A stretch of 64,000 bases of DNA, taken from Ramlibacter sp. Lineage in GTDB: Bacteria > Pseudomonadota > Gammaproteobacteria > Burkholderiales > Burkholderiaceae_C. The stretch spans positions 1,550,001-1,614,000 of the forward strand of contig JAHBZM010000001.1 in assembly GCA_019635435.1 (NCBI GenBank). Reading direction: 5' to 3'. Made by a program: the position numbers and the translations under genes. The notes below the pieces were generated by a model. The model searched no databases and was not told where the DNA came from. It worked only from the letters and a program-made list of their open reading frames with translations. Each line of letters starts with the position of its first letter. Positions within the stretch are counted from its first letter, which is position 1. Shown in pieces: positions 33,923 through 43,255 of the stretch.

Positions 33923-34419
33923 CGCAGCTTCTCGAAGTCCTGGTTCTTCAGGTCGCGCACGATCTGGGCCACGCTGCGCGGCGGGGAGTTGCCGACACAG
34001 CCGCCCTGCTTGGCGAACATCAGCGAGTGTTTCGACGGCTGGCTGGCCCAGAGGGACCGCCATTCGGCCCGGTCCGCGGCGCTCCAGCCGCCGCTGGCGT
34101 TGTAGCGCGCCAGGGTGCGCACTTCGCCGGTGCCGCAGCGCAAGGCCTCGTACATGGCATTGATCACGCCGCTGCTGCTTTGCGCCACGATGACATAGCG
34201 CACGATGCCATCGCTGCCGATCTGGATGGTGGCCGGGTCCACGCCAAACTTGAGCTGCGAGCCGATGTTGACGTCAAACGGGACCAGCCGCGCCACGTCA
34301 AATGCGGGTGGCGGCGGGGCGTCCAGCTCTTTCCAGTCGGGGTCGACGGGCGTGAGTTGCGCGGCCGCGGCCGTGGCCACCAAGGCCAGGCTCCAGGCGA
34401 GCCATTTACGAAGATGCAT
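33919..34419 (-). CDS. CNP1-like family exported protein
   Basis: 166 residues from ATG 34419. A signal peptide with cleavage after AAAAA (about residue 21) is followed by a proline-rich start and a single domain with two cysteines (CGTG, GGCVGN), perhaps a disulfide in the periplasm. This matches the CNP1-like family of unknown function in betaproteobacteria. Its start overlaps the end of rppH by 14 bases, so it is translated from the same mRNA. Its stop overlaps the proB stop on the other strand. Confidence 0.82.
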   Translation of the reverse strand: MHLRKWLAWSLALVATAAAAQLTPVDPDWKELDAPPPPAFDVARLVPFDVNIGSQLKFGVDPATIQIGSDGIVRYVIVAQSSSGVINAMYEALRCGTGEVRTLARYNASGGWSAADRAEWRSLWASQPSKHSLMFAKQGGCVGNSPPRSVAQIVRDLKNQDFEKLR

Positions 34420-35062
34420 GTCGGGTCTCTTGCGGATCGGGGTTCTGCCCGGTCTGCGGGTCGGGTTCAAAGGTGCCGCCCGGGGGCAGTTCAAAGGCCG
34501 GGCCGCGCCCGCCATGTTCCGGGGAGCCCTCGGGCGCGTCATGCTCGCGGGTGCGGATGCCGCTGCGCAGGTAGCGGTTGCGGTGGTCGTGGCGCGGCAG
34601 GTAGCGCGCGAGCTCGGTCAGGGCCATTTCATAGACCCCCCGCTTGAACTCCACCACCACGTCCAGCGGCACCCAGTACTCGTTCCAGCGCCAGGCGTCG
34701 AACTCGGGGTGGTTGGTGGCGCGCAGGTTCAGGTTCCAGTCGTGGCCGGTCAGCTGCAACAGGTACCAAATCTGTTTCTGGCCCTTGTAGTGTCCGCGCG
34801 CATCGCGGCGGATGTACCGGTCTGGCACCTCGTAACGCAACCAGTCGCGGGTGCGGGCGATGATGCGCACGTGCTCCGGCAGGAGCCCCACTTCTTCGTG
34901 CAGTTCCCTGAACATGGCCTGTTCGGGATTCTCGCCCCGGTCAATGCCGCCCTGCGGGAACTGCCAGCTGTGGGTGCGTATGCGCTTGCCCCAGAACACC
35001 TGGTTTTTCTGGTTGAGCAGGATGATGCCGACGTTCGGCCGAAAGCCGTCCCGGTCAAGCAT
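34406..35062 (-). CDS. rppH: RNA pyrophosphohydrolase
   Basis: Removes pyrophosphate from mRNA 5' ends, starting decay. 218 residues from ATG 35062 (MLDRDGFRPNVGIILLN), with a TTG two codons earlier as alternative. The Nudix box runs from GGIDRGENP to RELHEEVGL. The C-terminal tail after about residue 160 is low-complexity and longer than in E. coli RppH (176 residues), as in other betaproteobacteria. Divergent from proS. Confidence 0.95.
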   Translation of the reverse strand: MLDRDGFRPNVGIILLNQKNQVFWGKRIRTHSWQFPQGGIDRGENPEQAMFRELHEEVGLLPEHVRIIARTRDWLRYEVPDRYIRRDARGHYKGQKQIWYLLQLTGHDWNLNLRATNHPEFDAWRWNEYWVPLDVVVEFKRGVYEMALTELARYLPRHDHRNRYLRSGIRTREHDAPEGSPEHGGRGPAFELPPGGTFEPDPQTGQNPDPQETRHASS

Positions 35063-35154
35063 AATCAAACCTCAAATTCTTAAACTGAGTTCATTATGCA
35101 CGCCGGTACGCGCGGGGCAAGGGGCTCGGCCCCAACCCTTTCCATGCCCGCCTG

Positions 35155-36900
35155 ATGAAAGCATCACAGTTCTTCATTTCCACCCTCAAGGAAGCCCCCG
35201 CCGACGCCGAGGTGGTCAGCCACCGGCTCATGATGCGCGCCGGCCTGATCAAGAAGCTGGGCGCCGGCATCTACAGCTACATGCCCATGGGCCTGCGGGT
35301 GGTCCGCAAGGTCGAGGCCATCGTGCGCGAGGAGATGAACCGCGCTGGCGCCGTGGAACTGCTCATGCCCGTGGTCCAGCCGGCCGAGCTCTGGCAGGAA
35401 ACCGGGCGCTGGGACAAGATGGGCCCCGAGCTCATGCGGGTCAAGGACCGGCATGACCGCGACTTCATCATCCAGCCCACCAGCGAAGAGGTGGTGACCG
35501 ACATCGCACGCCAGGAACTGCGCAGCTACAAGCAGCTGCCCAAAAACCTGTACCACATCCAGACCAAGTTCCGCGACGAGCGGCGCCCGCGCTTTGGCGT
35601 TATGCGCAGCCGCGAGTTCATCATGAAGGACGCCTACAGCTTTGACCGTGACGTGGCCACCGCCAAGGCCAGCTACCAGGTCATGGCCACGGCCTACCGC
35701 GCCATCTTCGACCGCTTTGGCCTGCGCTACCGCGCCGTGGCCGCCGACAGCGGCGCCATCGGGGGCGACCTGTCGGAAGAATTCCAGGTGATCGCCGCCA
35801 CCGGCGAGGACGCCATCGTCTACTGCCCCGACAGCGACTACGCCGCCAACATGGAAAAGGCCGAGGCGCTGGCGCCGCAGCAGGCCCGCCCCCCGGCCAG
35901 CCAGCCCATGGCCCGGGTGCCCACACCCGGCAAGAGCACCTGCGCCGACGTGGCCGATCTGCTCAAGGTGCCGCTGCAAAGCACGGTCAAGTCGCTGGTG
36001 CTCGCCACCGACGAAACCAATGACAAGGGTGAAATCCTCAAGAGCCAGGTCTGGCTGCTGCTGGTGCGCGGCGACCACGACATGAACGAGATCAAGGTGG
36101 GCAAGGTGCCGGGGCTGGACAACGGCTTCCGCTTTGCCAGCCTGCCCGAAATCGAGGCGCACTTTGGCACGCGCCCGGGTTACCTGGGCCCCGTGGGCCT
36201 GACGCAGCCCCTGAAAATCGTGGCCGACCGCGACGTGGCCGTGATGGCCGACTGGATCTGCGGCGCCAACGAGGAAGACGCCCACATCACCGGCGTCAAC
36301 TGGGGCCGTGACCTGCCCGAGCCCGACGTGGTGGCCGACCTGCGCAACATCGTCGAGGGCGACGCCTCGCCCGATGGCAAGGGCGTGCTCGCCATCGAAC
36401 GCGGCATCGAGGTGGGCCATGTGTTCTACCTGGGCACCAAGTACAGCAAGGCCATGAACGCCACCTTCCTCGACGAGAACGGCAAGCCCCAGTTCCTCGA
36501 GATGGGTTGCTACGGCATCGGTATCACGCGCCTGCCCGCCGCGGCCATCGAGCAGAACCACGACGAGCGCGGCATCATCTGGCCCGATGCCATTGCGCCG
36601 TTCACCGTGGTGATCTGCCCGATCGGCATGGACCGCAGCGCCGAGGTCAGGGCCGCGGCCGAAAAGCTGTATGCCGACCTGCTGGCCAGCGGCGTGGACG
36701 TGATGCTGGACGACCGCGGCGAACGCCCCGGCGCCATGTTCGCCGACTGGGAACTGATTGGCGTGCCGCACCGCGTGGTGCTGTCCGACCGCGGCCTCAA
36801 GGAGGGGCAGGTCGAATACCAGCACCGGCGGGATGCCGCGGCCACCAAGCTGGACGCCGCTGCCGTGCTGGACCACCTGAAGGACCGGCTCAAGCCGTGA
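35155..36900 (+). CDS. proS: Prolyl-tRNA synthetase
   Basis: 581 residues, bacterial type with an editing (INS) domain between motifs 2 and 3 (about 225-400). It shows KKLGAGIYSYMPMGLRV, the motif 2 region FRDERRPRFGVMRSREF and the C-terminal anticodon-binding domain (about 475-575). It charges tRNA-Pro. The lytic transglycosylase gene begins inside its stop codon (GTGA). Confidence 0.98.
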   Translation: MKASQFFISTLKEAPADAEVVSHRLMMRAGLIKKLGAGIYSYMPMGLRVVRKVEAIVREEMNRAGAVELLMPVVQPAELWQETGRWDKMGPELMRVKDRHDRDFIIQPTSEEVVTDIARQELRSYKQLPKNLYHIQTKFRDERRPRFGVMRSREFIMKDAYSFDRDVATAKASYQVMATAYRAIFDRFGLRYRAVAADSGAIGGDLSEEFQVIAATGEDAIVYCPDSDYAANMEKAEALAPQQARPPASQPMARVPTPGKSTCADVADLLKVPLQSTVKSLVLATDETNDKGEILKSQVWLLLVRGDHDMNEIKVGKVPGLDNGFRFASLPEIEAHFGTRPGYLGPVGLTQPLKIVADRDVAVMADWICGANEEDAHITGVNWGRDLPEPDVVADLRNIVEGDASPDGKGVLAIERGIEVGHVFYLGTKYSKAMNATFLDENGKPQFLEMGCYGIGITRLPAAAIEQNHDERGIIWPDAIAPFTVVICPIGMDRSAEVRAAAEKLYADLLASGVDVMLDDRGERPGAMFADWELIGVPHRVVLSDRGLKEGQVEYQHRRDAAATKLDAAAVLDHLKDRLKP

Positions 36901-37517
36901 TTTCAAGACGAAAGTGCCTGTTGTCCTTGCCTGGCGGCCTTGGACTGCTATCTTTTTCAAAGCAGTCGAGTGCCGGCAACCAGGTTGAGGAGCCGCTTGC
37001 GGACTCGGTGCGCAGCGCGCTGAGTTCGGCCATCGCGAACCAGGCGCCCCCCGTGCCCGAGTTCCCCGACACCGATTCCAGGCTGGCCTACCTGCGCTGG
37101 CTGGGCGTGACCAGCACCCGGCTCAAACGGCGCATGCCCGAATGGCACATGCGCAAGGAATTCCTGCAGACGGTCTGGTACGAGAGCAAGCGCTCGGGCC
37201 TGGAAACCGCGCTGGTGCTCGGGTTGATCCAGGTGGAAAGCGGCTTCCGCAAATACGCCGTCAGCAGCGCGGGCGCGCGCGGCTACATGCAGGTGATGCC
37301 GTTCTGGACGCGGGTGATCGGCGATGGCGATGCCGGGGTGCTGTTCCACATGCAGGCCAACCTGAGGTTTGGCTGCGTCATCATGCGCCATTACCTGGAC
37401 CGCGAGCGTGGCGACCTGTTCATGGCGCTGGGCCGCTACAACGGCAGCCGCGGCAAGTCGCCTTATCCCGACGCGGTGCTTGGCGCCCGCCGGCAGTGGA
37501 TTTTCCCGCAGCCCTGA
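36897..37517 (+). CDS. Lytic transglycosylase (Slt/MltC-type), exported
   Basis: Cleaves peptidoglycan glycan strands. 206 residues from GTG 36897, overlapping the proS stop by four bases. The catalytic Glu114 lies in LIQVESGFRKYAVSSAGARGYMQV, the SLT domain signature (about 95-200), with a late RYNGSRG. The first 25 residues (ISRRKCLLSLPGGLGLLSF) form a signal peptide with a twin-arginine-like start. This part is encoded by a sequence matching the dispersed repeat, so the export signal may be repeat-derived. Confidence 0.87.
   Translation: MISRRKCLLSLPGGLGLLSFSKQSSAGNQVEEPLADSVRSALSSAIANQAPPVPEFPDTDSRLAYLRWLGVTSTRLKRRMPEWHMRKEFLQTVWYESKRSGLETALVLGLIQVESGFRKYAVSSAGARGYMQVMPFWTRVIGDGDAGVLFHMQANLRFGCVIMRHYLDRERGDLFMALGRYNGSRGKSPYPDAVLGARRQWIFPQP
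36899..36965. repeat. Dispersed element, copy 5, in the transglycosylase signal sequence
   Basis: Aligns with the copy at 5081: TTTCAAG, AAAGTGCCTG, GTCC, GGCGGCC and the module GCTATCTTTTTCAAAGC (36947-36963), about two thirds identity over 66 bases by eye. It is more diverged than other copies and is read as codons 1-22 of the transglycosylase. Confidence 0.65.
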
Positions 37518-37538
37518 GGCGCGCCTGGAGGCACTGAC

Positions 37539-38435
37539 ATGGACCACAAATGGCTGGAAGACTTCGTGGCCATGGCCAGCGAGCGCAGCTTTTCCCGGGC
37601 GGCCGAGCTGCGCCACGTCACGCAGCCGCAGTTCTCGCGCCGCATCCGGGCGCTGGAGCTCTGGGCGGGTGCGGACCTGGTCAACCGCGCGGGCATGCCT
37701 CTGGAGCTGACAGAAGCCGGCAAGGAGTTCCTGCCCGTGGCGCGTCGCGTGGTGGAGGCCCTGAGTGATGCGCGGGCCCGCATTCACCACGCCCGGGGCG
37801 AACTGGATGGTGTCACCCTGGCCACGGGCCGGTCCCTCGCGAGGACGGCGGTGCCGGAATGGCTGGCGACCATGAAAAAAGCGGCCGGCGAATTCCGGCT
37901 GCGCATGTTGACGGGCTCCGTGCATGACGGGGTCCTGGCGCTCGATCAGGGCGGCGCCGATTTTCTGCTGTCATTTGCGCACCCCCGATTGCCGCTGGTG
38001 CTGGACGACAGGCGTTTCGAAGGCGCAACCATCGGGCACGACGAACTGGTGGCGGTCAGCGCGCCGCGGGCCGACGGAACGCCCCTGCATGTCTTGCCGG
38101 GTACGCCGGGCAAGCCGGTGCGGCTGCTGGGCTACGCGCCCTCGCTGGCCCTGAACCAGATCCTGCAGGATGGGCTGTCCCGCCTCGCGGGGGACCTGCA
38201 TCTGCGAACGGTCGTCGAGTCCGACTTTGCCGACTTTCTTCATGAGCAGGCCCTGCGCGGCGCCGGTGTGGCCTGGCTGCCGCGCCGCCTGGTGGGGGGC
38301 GACATTCGCGACGGGCGGCTGCTCCCGTCCGACTTTCCCGGCTCGCAGTTCCGGTTTGAAATCCGGCTGTACCGGCCCCGCGAACCGCGCAGCGAACTTG
38401 CGCGCAAGCTCTGGGCGGCCAGCCAGATCGCATAG
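37539..38435 (+). CDS. LysR-family transcriptional regulator
   Basis: 298 residues. The N-terminal winged helix (about 1-62) contains SFSRAAELRHVTQPQFSRRIRALE; the remainder is the periplasmic-binding-type effector domain. The gene lies before a Bug-type binding protein in the same direction, 70 bases apart, so it may control that gene, although most LysR genes are divergent from targets. Effector unknown. Confidence 0.93.
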   Translation: MDHKWLEDFVAMASERSFSRAAELRHVTQPQFSRRIRALELWAGADLVNRAGMPLELTEAGKEFLPVARRVVEALSDARARIHHARGELDGVTLATGRSLARTAVPEWLATMKKAAGEFRLRMLTGSVHDGVLALDQGGADFLLSFAHPRLPLVLDDRRFEGATIGHDELVAVSAPRADGTPLHVLPGTPGKPVRLLGYAPSLALNQILQDGLSRLAGDLHLRTVVESDFADFLHEQALRGAGVAWLPRRLVGGDIRDGRLLPSDFPGSQFRFEIRLYRPREPRSELARKLWAASQIA

Positions 38436-38505
38436 CCGCATGCGCGTTGCGCATGCCATTCAGTGGGCGTGTTCCTAGACTCCGGTCATTCGTTTGGAGC
38501 ACGCC

Positions 38506-39495
38506 ATGTCTGGATACTTTTCGATCTCTCGCCTCCTGTGCATCCCCCTGGGCATGCTGCTCGCCACCGGCGCGATGGCGCAGGCCTGGCCAGGCGCCAG
38601 GCCGATCACGCTGGTGGTCGGCTATCCCGCCGGCGGCAGCGTGGACCTCGTGGCGCGCGCGGTGGCGCAGCCACTTGCGCTTCGCCTTGGTACACCGGTG
38701 GTGGTGGAGAACATCGGGGGCGCCAGCGGCACCCTGGGCGCCCAGAAGGTCGTGAAGGCGCCGGCCGACGGCTACACGCTGCTTCTGGGCACTGGCAGCG
38801 AAGTGTCCATCGCCAGGCTCTTCAACACCGCCATCCGCTACAACGGCGAGACCGACCTGTCGCCGGTCGGAATGATCGGCGTGACCCCCATGGTGTTCCT
38901 GACCAGTCCCAAGACGGGGATTCACACGGTCGAGGACGCCCTGGCCCGTGCCAGGAAGGAGCCCAACAAATTGCGCTTCAACTCCTCGGGCGTGGGCACG
39001 CCCCTGCACGTGGCGGGCGAGCTGATCAACCTCACCGCGGGCATCAACCTCAGGCACGTGCCCACCAACGGCGCGGGCCAGATGGTGGACGACCTGGCCA
39101 CCGACAAGGTGCAGTTCAGCGTCATGACCCTGTCATCGGCATTGCCCCACATTGAAGCCGGCCGCCTGGTGCCGCTGGGGCTCACCACCCCCGCGCGCAG
39201 CCTGACCGCGCCCGGCGTGCCGGCCCTGGCAGAGAACCCGAAACTCAAGGGCTATGACATGAACGTGTGGTTTGCACTGTTCGGGCCGGCCGGCTTGCCG
39301 CCCGCCATCGTGTCGCGGCTGAACAAGGAACTCAACGACAGCCTGCGGGACCCGCAGACCTGGCAGAAGCTTCAGAAGGCCGGCATCTCCAACGAAGGAG
39401 GCACGCCGGCCGCACTGACGGCTTTCATCCGCAGCGAGACCCAGCGCGTGCGCAAGGTGGTGACCAAGGCGGTGGCCACCGGCTCGGGCTTCTGA
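38506..39495 (+). CDS. Bug-family tripartite tricarboxylate transporter binding protein
   Basis: 329 residues from ATG 38506, with a signal peptide ending ATGAMAQA (about residue 26). The mature protein opens with PITLVVGYPAGGSVDLVARA, the Bug/TctC signature, and has a Venus-flytrap fold. Such proteins bind carboxylates or amides in the periplasm. No TctA/TctB membrane partners are nearby, which is normal for Bug proteins. Ligand unknown. Confidence 0.93.
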   Translation: MSGYFSISRLLCIPLGMLLATGAMAQAWPGARPITLVVGYPAGGSVDLVARAVAQPLALRLGTPVVVENIGGASGTLGAQKVVKAPADGYTLLLGTGSEVSIARLFNTAIRYNGETDLSPVGMIGVTPMVFLTSPKTGIHTVEDALARARKEPNKLRFNSSGVGTPLHVAGELINLTAGINLRHVPTNGAGQMVDDLATDKVQFSVMTLSSALPHIEAGRLVPLGLTTPARSLTAPGVPALAENPKLKGYDMNVWFALFGPAGLPPAIVSRLNKELNDSLRDPQTWQKLQKAGISNEGGTPAALTAFIRSETQRVRKVVTKAVATGSGF

Positions 39496-39690
39496 GCGCG
39501 CGTTGGCAAGCTAAGGTCTCAACGGGTTAGTCCCGGTGTCCGGGGCGCTTGCCGTCGCTATCCTGTCCCGTTCCAGCTCCCTCTTGGCGCGCTTCTTGCA
39601 AATTACAAAACCAGAATTCCAGACTCCCGCTGTCCGTTCGCGTCAATGCTGCATTCCGTCATCAAGTCAATTTCTTCAGGAGAAACCCGC

Positions 39691-41292
39691 ATGCCAGTCA
39701 ACTTTGCCAGTCGCCGTTTTGTGAATCGATGGTTCGTGACCACCGCGGTGGCGGCGGCAGCTGCTTTCGCGCCCGCGGCCTTTGCGCGCGACCTGGTGGT
39801 GGCGCTCAAGACCGAGCCCACATCGATGGACCCGCAATACCACGCGCTGACGCCCAACATCCAGCTGTCGCAAACGCTGTTTGAGGGCCTGGTCTGCGCC
39901 GATGCCGACCTGGCCATCAAGCCCTGCCTGGCCGAGTCCTGGAGCGCCAACGGCAAGACCTGGACCTTCAAGCTGCGCCCCAATGTGAAGTTCTCCGATG
40001 GCTCGGCGCTCACGTCAGCGGACGTCGTGTTCACGCTCGACCGGGTGGCCAAGGTGCCCAACAGCCCCTCGTCATTCAAGGTTTACCTGCAAAAGGTCGA
40101 GAAGGTGGAGGCCGTGGACCCGCTCACCGTGCGCATCACCACATCCGAGCCCTATCCCCTGCTGGCCGTCAACATGGTGGGCCTGCCCATCATGTCGGCC
40201 AAGGCCGCTGCCGGCCCGGCGGCTGAAGGCAAGACCACCACCGAACTGAATTCGGGCAACGGCCTGGTCGGTGCCGGCCCCTACCGCTTTGTGTCCTGGA
40301 AGCGCGGCAGCGAGATCATCTTCGAGCGCAACCCGCACTACTGGGGCCCGGCGCCCGCCTGGGACAAGGTCATCTACCGCCCCATCAGCAACCCGGCGGC
40401 GCGCGTGGCCGCCTTGCTGGCCGGCGATGTGGACCTGGTGGAAGACCCACCCACCGATGACCTGGAACGCCTGCAAAAAGACCCCAAGCTCACGGTCGAA
40501 ACCAAGGCCTCCAACCGCGTCATCTACGTCGCGCTGGACCAGCATGGCGAGACAACCCCGGGCATCCAGGGCACCAACGGCAAGAACCCGCTGCTGGACA
40601 AGCGGGTGCGCGAGGCGCTGTCGCTGGCCATTGACCGCCAGGCGCTGGTGGCCCGCATCATGGGCGGCGTGGGCACGCCCGCCGCGCAGCTGCTGCCGTA
40701 CCCCATGTTTGGCGCCAGCAAGAACCTGGTGACGGCCGCCAAGGCCAACCCCGACAAGGCCAAGGCCCTGCTCAAGGAGGCCGGCTACCCCGATGGCTTC
40801 ACCATGGTGCTGGGCGCGCCCAATGGCCGCTACATCAACGACAGCAAGGTCGCGCAGACGCTGGCCGCGATGTGGACGCGCGTGGGGGTCAAGACCACCA
40901 TCGACTCCAACGCACCGGCGGTGTTCTTCAAGAACCGCGATGCCTATTCCTACAGCGCCTACATGGCTGGCTGGGGCACCGCCACGGGCGAGATGTCCAA
41001 CACGCTGAACTCCCTGCTGGTCACGCCCAACAAGGAAAAAGGGCAGGGCACGACCAACCGCAGCCGCTACTCCAACCCCGCCATGGACAAGCTGGTGGAA
41101 GAGTCCGCCAGCCAGATGGATGACGCCCAGCGCGCCGCCACCCTGGCCAAGGCCAGTGAAGTGGCGATGGCTGATTTCGCCATGCTGCCCGTCCATTTCG
41201 AGCATTCGGTCTGGGCCATGAAGAAGGGCATCAGCTTCAAGGGCCGTGCTGACCAGCAAACCATGGTGCAGTACGCCACCGTGGCCAAGTAA
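39691..41292 (+). CDS. Dipeptide/oligopeptide ABC transporter, substrate-binding protein (SBP_bac_5)
   Basis: 533 residues from ATG 39691 with CAGGAGAA upstream. Signal peptide to about residue 31 (AFAPAAFA). The SBP_bac_5 fold is shown by LAESWSANGKTWTFKLRPNVKFSDG and ALSLAIDRQALV. It captures peptides or peptide-like solutes in the periplasm for the permeases that follow. The length and sequence fit DppA/GsiB-like proteins; the exact ligand is unknown. Confidence 0.94.
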   Translation: MPVNFASRRFVNRWFVTTAVAAAAAFAPAAFARDLVVALKTEPTSMDPQYHALTPNIQLSQTLFEGLVCADADLAIKPCLAESWSANGKTWTFKLRPNVKFSDGSALTSADVVFTLDRVAKVPNSPSSFKVYLQKVEKVEAVDPLTVRITTSEPYPLLAVNMVGLPIMSAKAAAGPAAEGKTTTELNSGNGLVGAGPYRFVSWKRGSEIIFERNPHYWGPAPAWDKVIYRPISNPAARVAALLAGDVDLVEDPPTDDLERLQKDPKLTVETKASNRVIYVALDQHGETTPGIQGTNGKNPLLDKRVREALSLAIDRQALVARIMGGVGTPAAQLLPYPMFGASKNLVTAAKANPDKAKALLKEAGYPDGFTMVLGAPNGRYINDSKVAQTLAAMWTRVGVKTTIDSNAPAVFFKNRDAYSYSAYMAGWGTATGEMSNTLNSLLVTPNKEKGQGTTNRSRYSNPAMDKLVEESASQMDDAQRAATLAKASEVAMADFAMLPVHFEHSVWAMKKGISFKGRADQQTMVQYATVAK

Positions 41293-41345
41293 CCCGCGGC
41301 CCTTCAACCTTGCCCGCCGCTGCGGCGGCGGGCGCCTCCTTTCCC

Positions 41346-42323
41346 ATGCTTGCTTTCATCATTCGCCGCCTGCTTCAGGCCCTGCTGGTCATGGCCGTCA
41401 TGTCGGGCCTGGTGTTCGTTGGTCTCTATGTGGTGGGCGATCCGGTGTCCATGATGGCCAGCCCCGAGGCCACGGAGCTGGAGCGCGACGCCATCCGCGC
41501 CAATTTCGGTCTCGACAAGCCGCTGTGGGAGCAGTACGCCATCTTCATGTCGCATGCCGTGCGGCTGGATTTTGGCAAGAGCTTTCTCACTGGCCAGTCG
41601 GCCATGGGCCTGATTCTTGAGCGCATGCCGGCCACGCTGGAACTGGCCGTGGTCTCGATGCTGCTCGCCGGCCTGGTCGGCGTGCCGCTGGGCATCTGGG
41701 CCGGGCTCAAGCCGCAGGCCCTGAGCACGCGGGGCATCATGACGGGCTCGGTGCTGGGTTTCTCGCTGCCCAATTTCTGGGTCGGGCTGATGCTCATCAT
41801 GGTGTTCGCCGTGTACCTGGGCTGGGTGCCCGCCAGCGGACGCGGCAAGACCGTGATGCTGGGCCCGCTGGACTTGAGCGTGCTCACGCTGGACGGCTGG
41901 CGCCGCCTCATCCTGCCGGCCTGCACCATCGCGCTGGCCAAGGCGGCGCTGATCATCCGCGTGACCCGCGCGGCCACGCGCGAGGCGTTGCCCATGGACT
42001 ACATCAAGTTCGCGCGCGCCAAGGGCCTGGCCTGGAGCCGCATCCTGCGCGTGCACCTGCTCAAGAACATCCTGATTCCCATCGTCACGGTGTTCGGGCT
42101 GGAGTTTGGCCAGGTGGTGGCGTTCGCGGTGGTGACCGAAACCATCTTCGCGTGGCCCGGCATGGGCAAGCTGCTGCTCGATTCCATCATCACGCTGGAC
42201 CGGCCCGTGGTCGTGGCCTACCTGATCCTGATCGTGTTCTTTCTGGTCATGCTCAATCTGGTGACCGACATTGTTTATTCGGTGCTCGACCCGCGCGTGC
42301 GCCTGCAGGCAGCCAAGGCATGA
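41346..42323 (+). CDS. Dipeptide-type ABC transporter permease (DppB-like)
   Basis: 325 residues from ATG 41346 (MLAFIIRRLLQALLVM). Six membrane segments are expected; the EAA loop, which contacts the ATPase, is in DYIKFARAKGLAWSRILRVHLLKN. Overlaps the next permease gene by four bases. Confidence 0.94.
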   Translation: MLAFIIRRLLQALLVMAVMSGLVFVGLYVVGDPVSMMASPEATELERDAIRANFGLDKPLWEQYAIFMSHAVRLDFGKSFLTGQSAMGLILERMPATLELAVVSMLLAGLVGVPLGIWAGLKPQALSTRGIMTGSVLGFSLPNFWVGLMLIMVFAVYLGWVPASGRGKTVMLGPLDLSVLTLDGWRRLILPACTIALAKAALIIRVTRAATREALPMDYIKFARAKGLAWSRILRVHLLKNILIPIVTVFGLEFGQVVAFAVVTETIFAWPGMGKLLLDSIITLDRPVVVAYLILIVFFLVMLNLVTDIVYSVLDPRVRLQAAKA

Positions 42324-43252
42324 ACGATACCCTCGCAACCCCCGTGACGCCGGCCGACCTGGCGCCGCTGCCCCCGCCTGAAACCCCGTGGCAGCGCCTG
42401 CGCCGCGAGTTCGTGGCCAACAAGCTGGCCATGGCCGGCCTGGTGCTGCTGCTGCTGGCCCTGGGCGTGGCGCTGTTCGCGCCGTGGATCTCGCCGCAGA
42501 ACCCCTACGACATCGGCAAGCTCGACATCTTCGACTCCAAGCTGCCGCCCGGCAGCAAGGACGCCGCCGGCACCATGACCTACTGGCTGGGCACTGACAG
42601 CCAGGCGCGCGACCTGCTCTCGGCCATCTTCTATGGCCTGCGCACCAGCCTGATGGTGGGCGGCATCTCGGTGTTGGCCGCGCTGGCCATTGGCAGCATC
42701 GTGGGGCTGGCCGCCGCCTACTTTGGCGGCTGGGTTGACGCGCTGCTGATGCGCATCGTGGACATCCAGCTGTCGTTCCCGGCCATCCTGGTGGCGCTGA
42801 TCCTGCTGGCCATCCTGGGCAAGGGCGTGGACAAGGTCATCATCGCCCTGATCATCGTGCAGTGGGCCTATTTTGCGCGGGCCGCCCGCGGCGCCGCGCT
42901 GGTGGAGCGCGCCAAGGAATACGTGGAAGCAGCGCAGTGCATGGCCCTGGGGTCGCCGCGCATCCTGCTGCGCCACATGCTGCCCAACTGCCTGCCGCCG
43001 CTGATCGTGATCGCCACCATCGACCTGGCGCACGCCATTGCGCTCGAATCGACACTGTCATTCTTGGGCGTGGGCGTGCCGGTGACGGAACCATCTCTGG
43101 GCATGCTCATTGCCAACGGCTTCGAGTTCATGCTGTCGGGCCATTACTGGATCTCGTTCTTCCCGGGGATTGCGCTGGCGCTGGCCATCGTGGGCATCAA
43201 CCTGGTGGGCGACCACCTGCGCGACATTCTCAACCCGCACAACGCACACTGA
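42320..43252 (+). CDS. Dipeptide-type ABC transporter permease (DppC-like)
   Basis: 310 residues. A proline-rich cytoplasmic start precedes the first helix (LAMAGLVLLLLALGVALF). The EAA loop is at EYVEAAQCMALGSPRILLRHMLPN. Together with the DppB-like protein it forms the membrane channel. ATGA overlap with the upstream gene. Confidence 0.94.
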   Translation: MNDTLATPVTPADLAPLPPPETPWQRLRREFVANKLAMAGLVLLLLALGVALFAPWISPQNPYDIGKLDIFDSKLPPGSKDAAGTMTYWLGTDSQARDLLSAIFYGLRTSLMVGGISVLAALAIGSIVGLAAAYFGGWVDALLMRIVDIQLSFPAILVALILLAILGKGVDKVIIALIIVQWAYFARAARGAALVERAKEYVEAAQCMALGSPRILLRHMLPNCLPPLIVIATIDLAHAIALESTLSFLGVGVPVTEPSLGMLIANGFEFMLSGHYWISFFPGIALALAIVGINLVGDHLRDILNPHNAH

Positions 43253-43255
43253 CCG

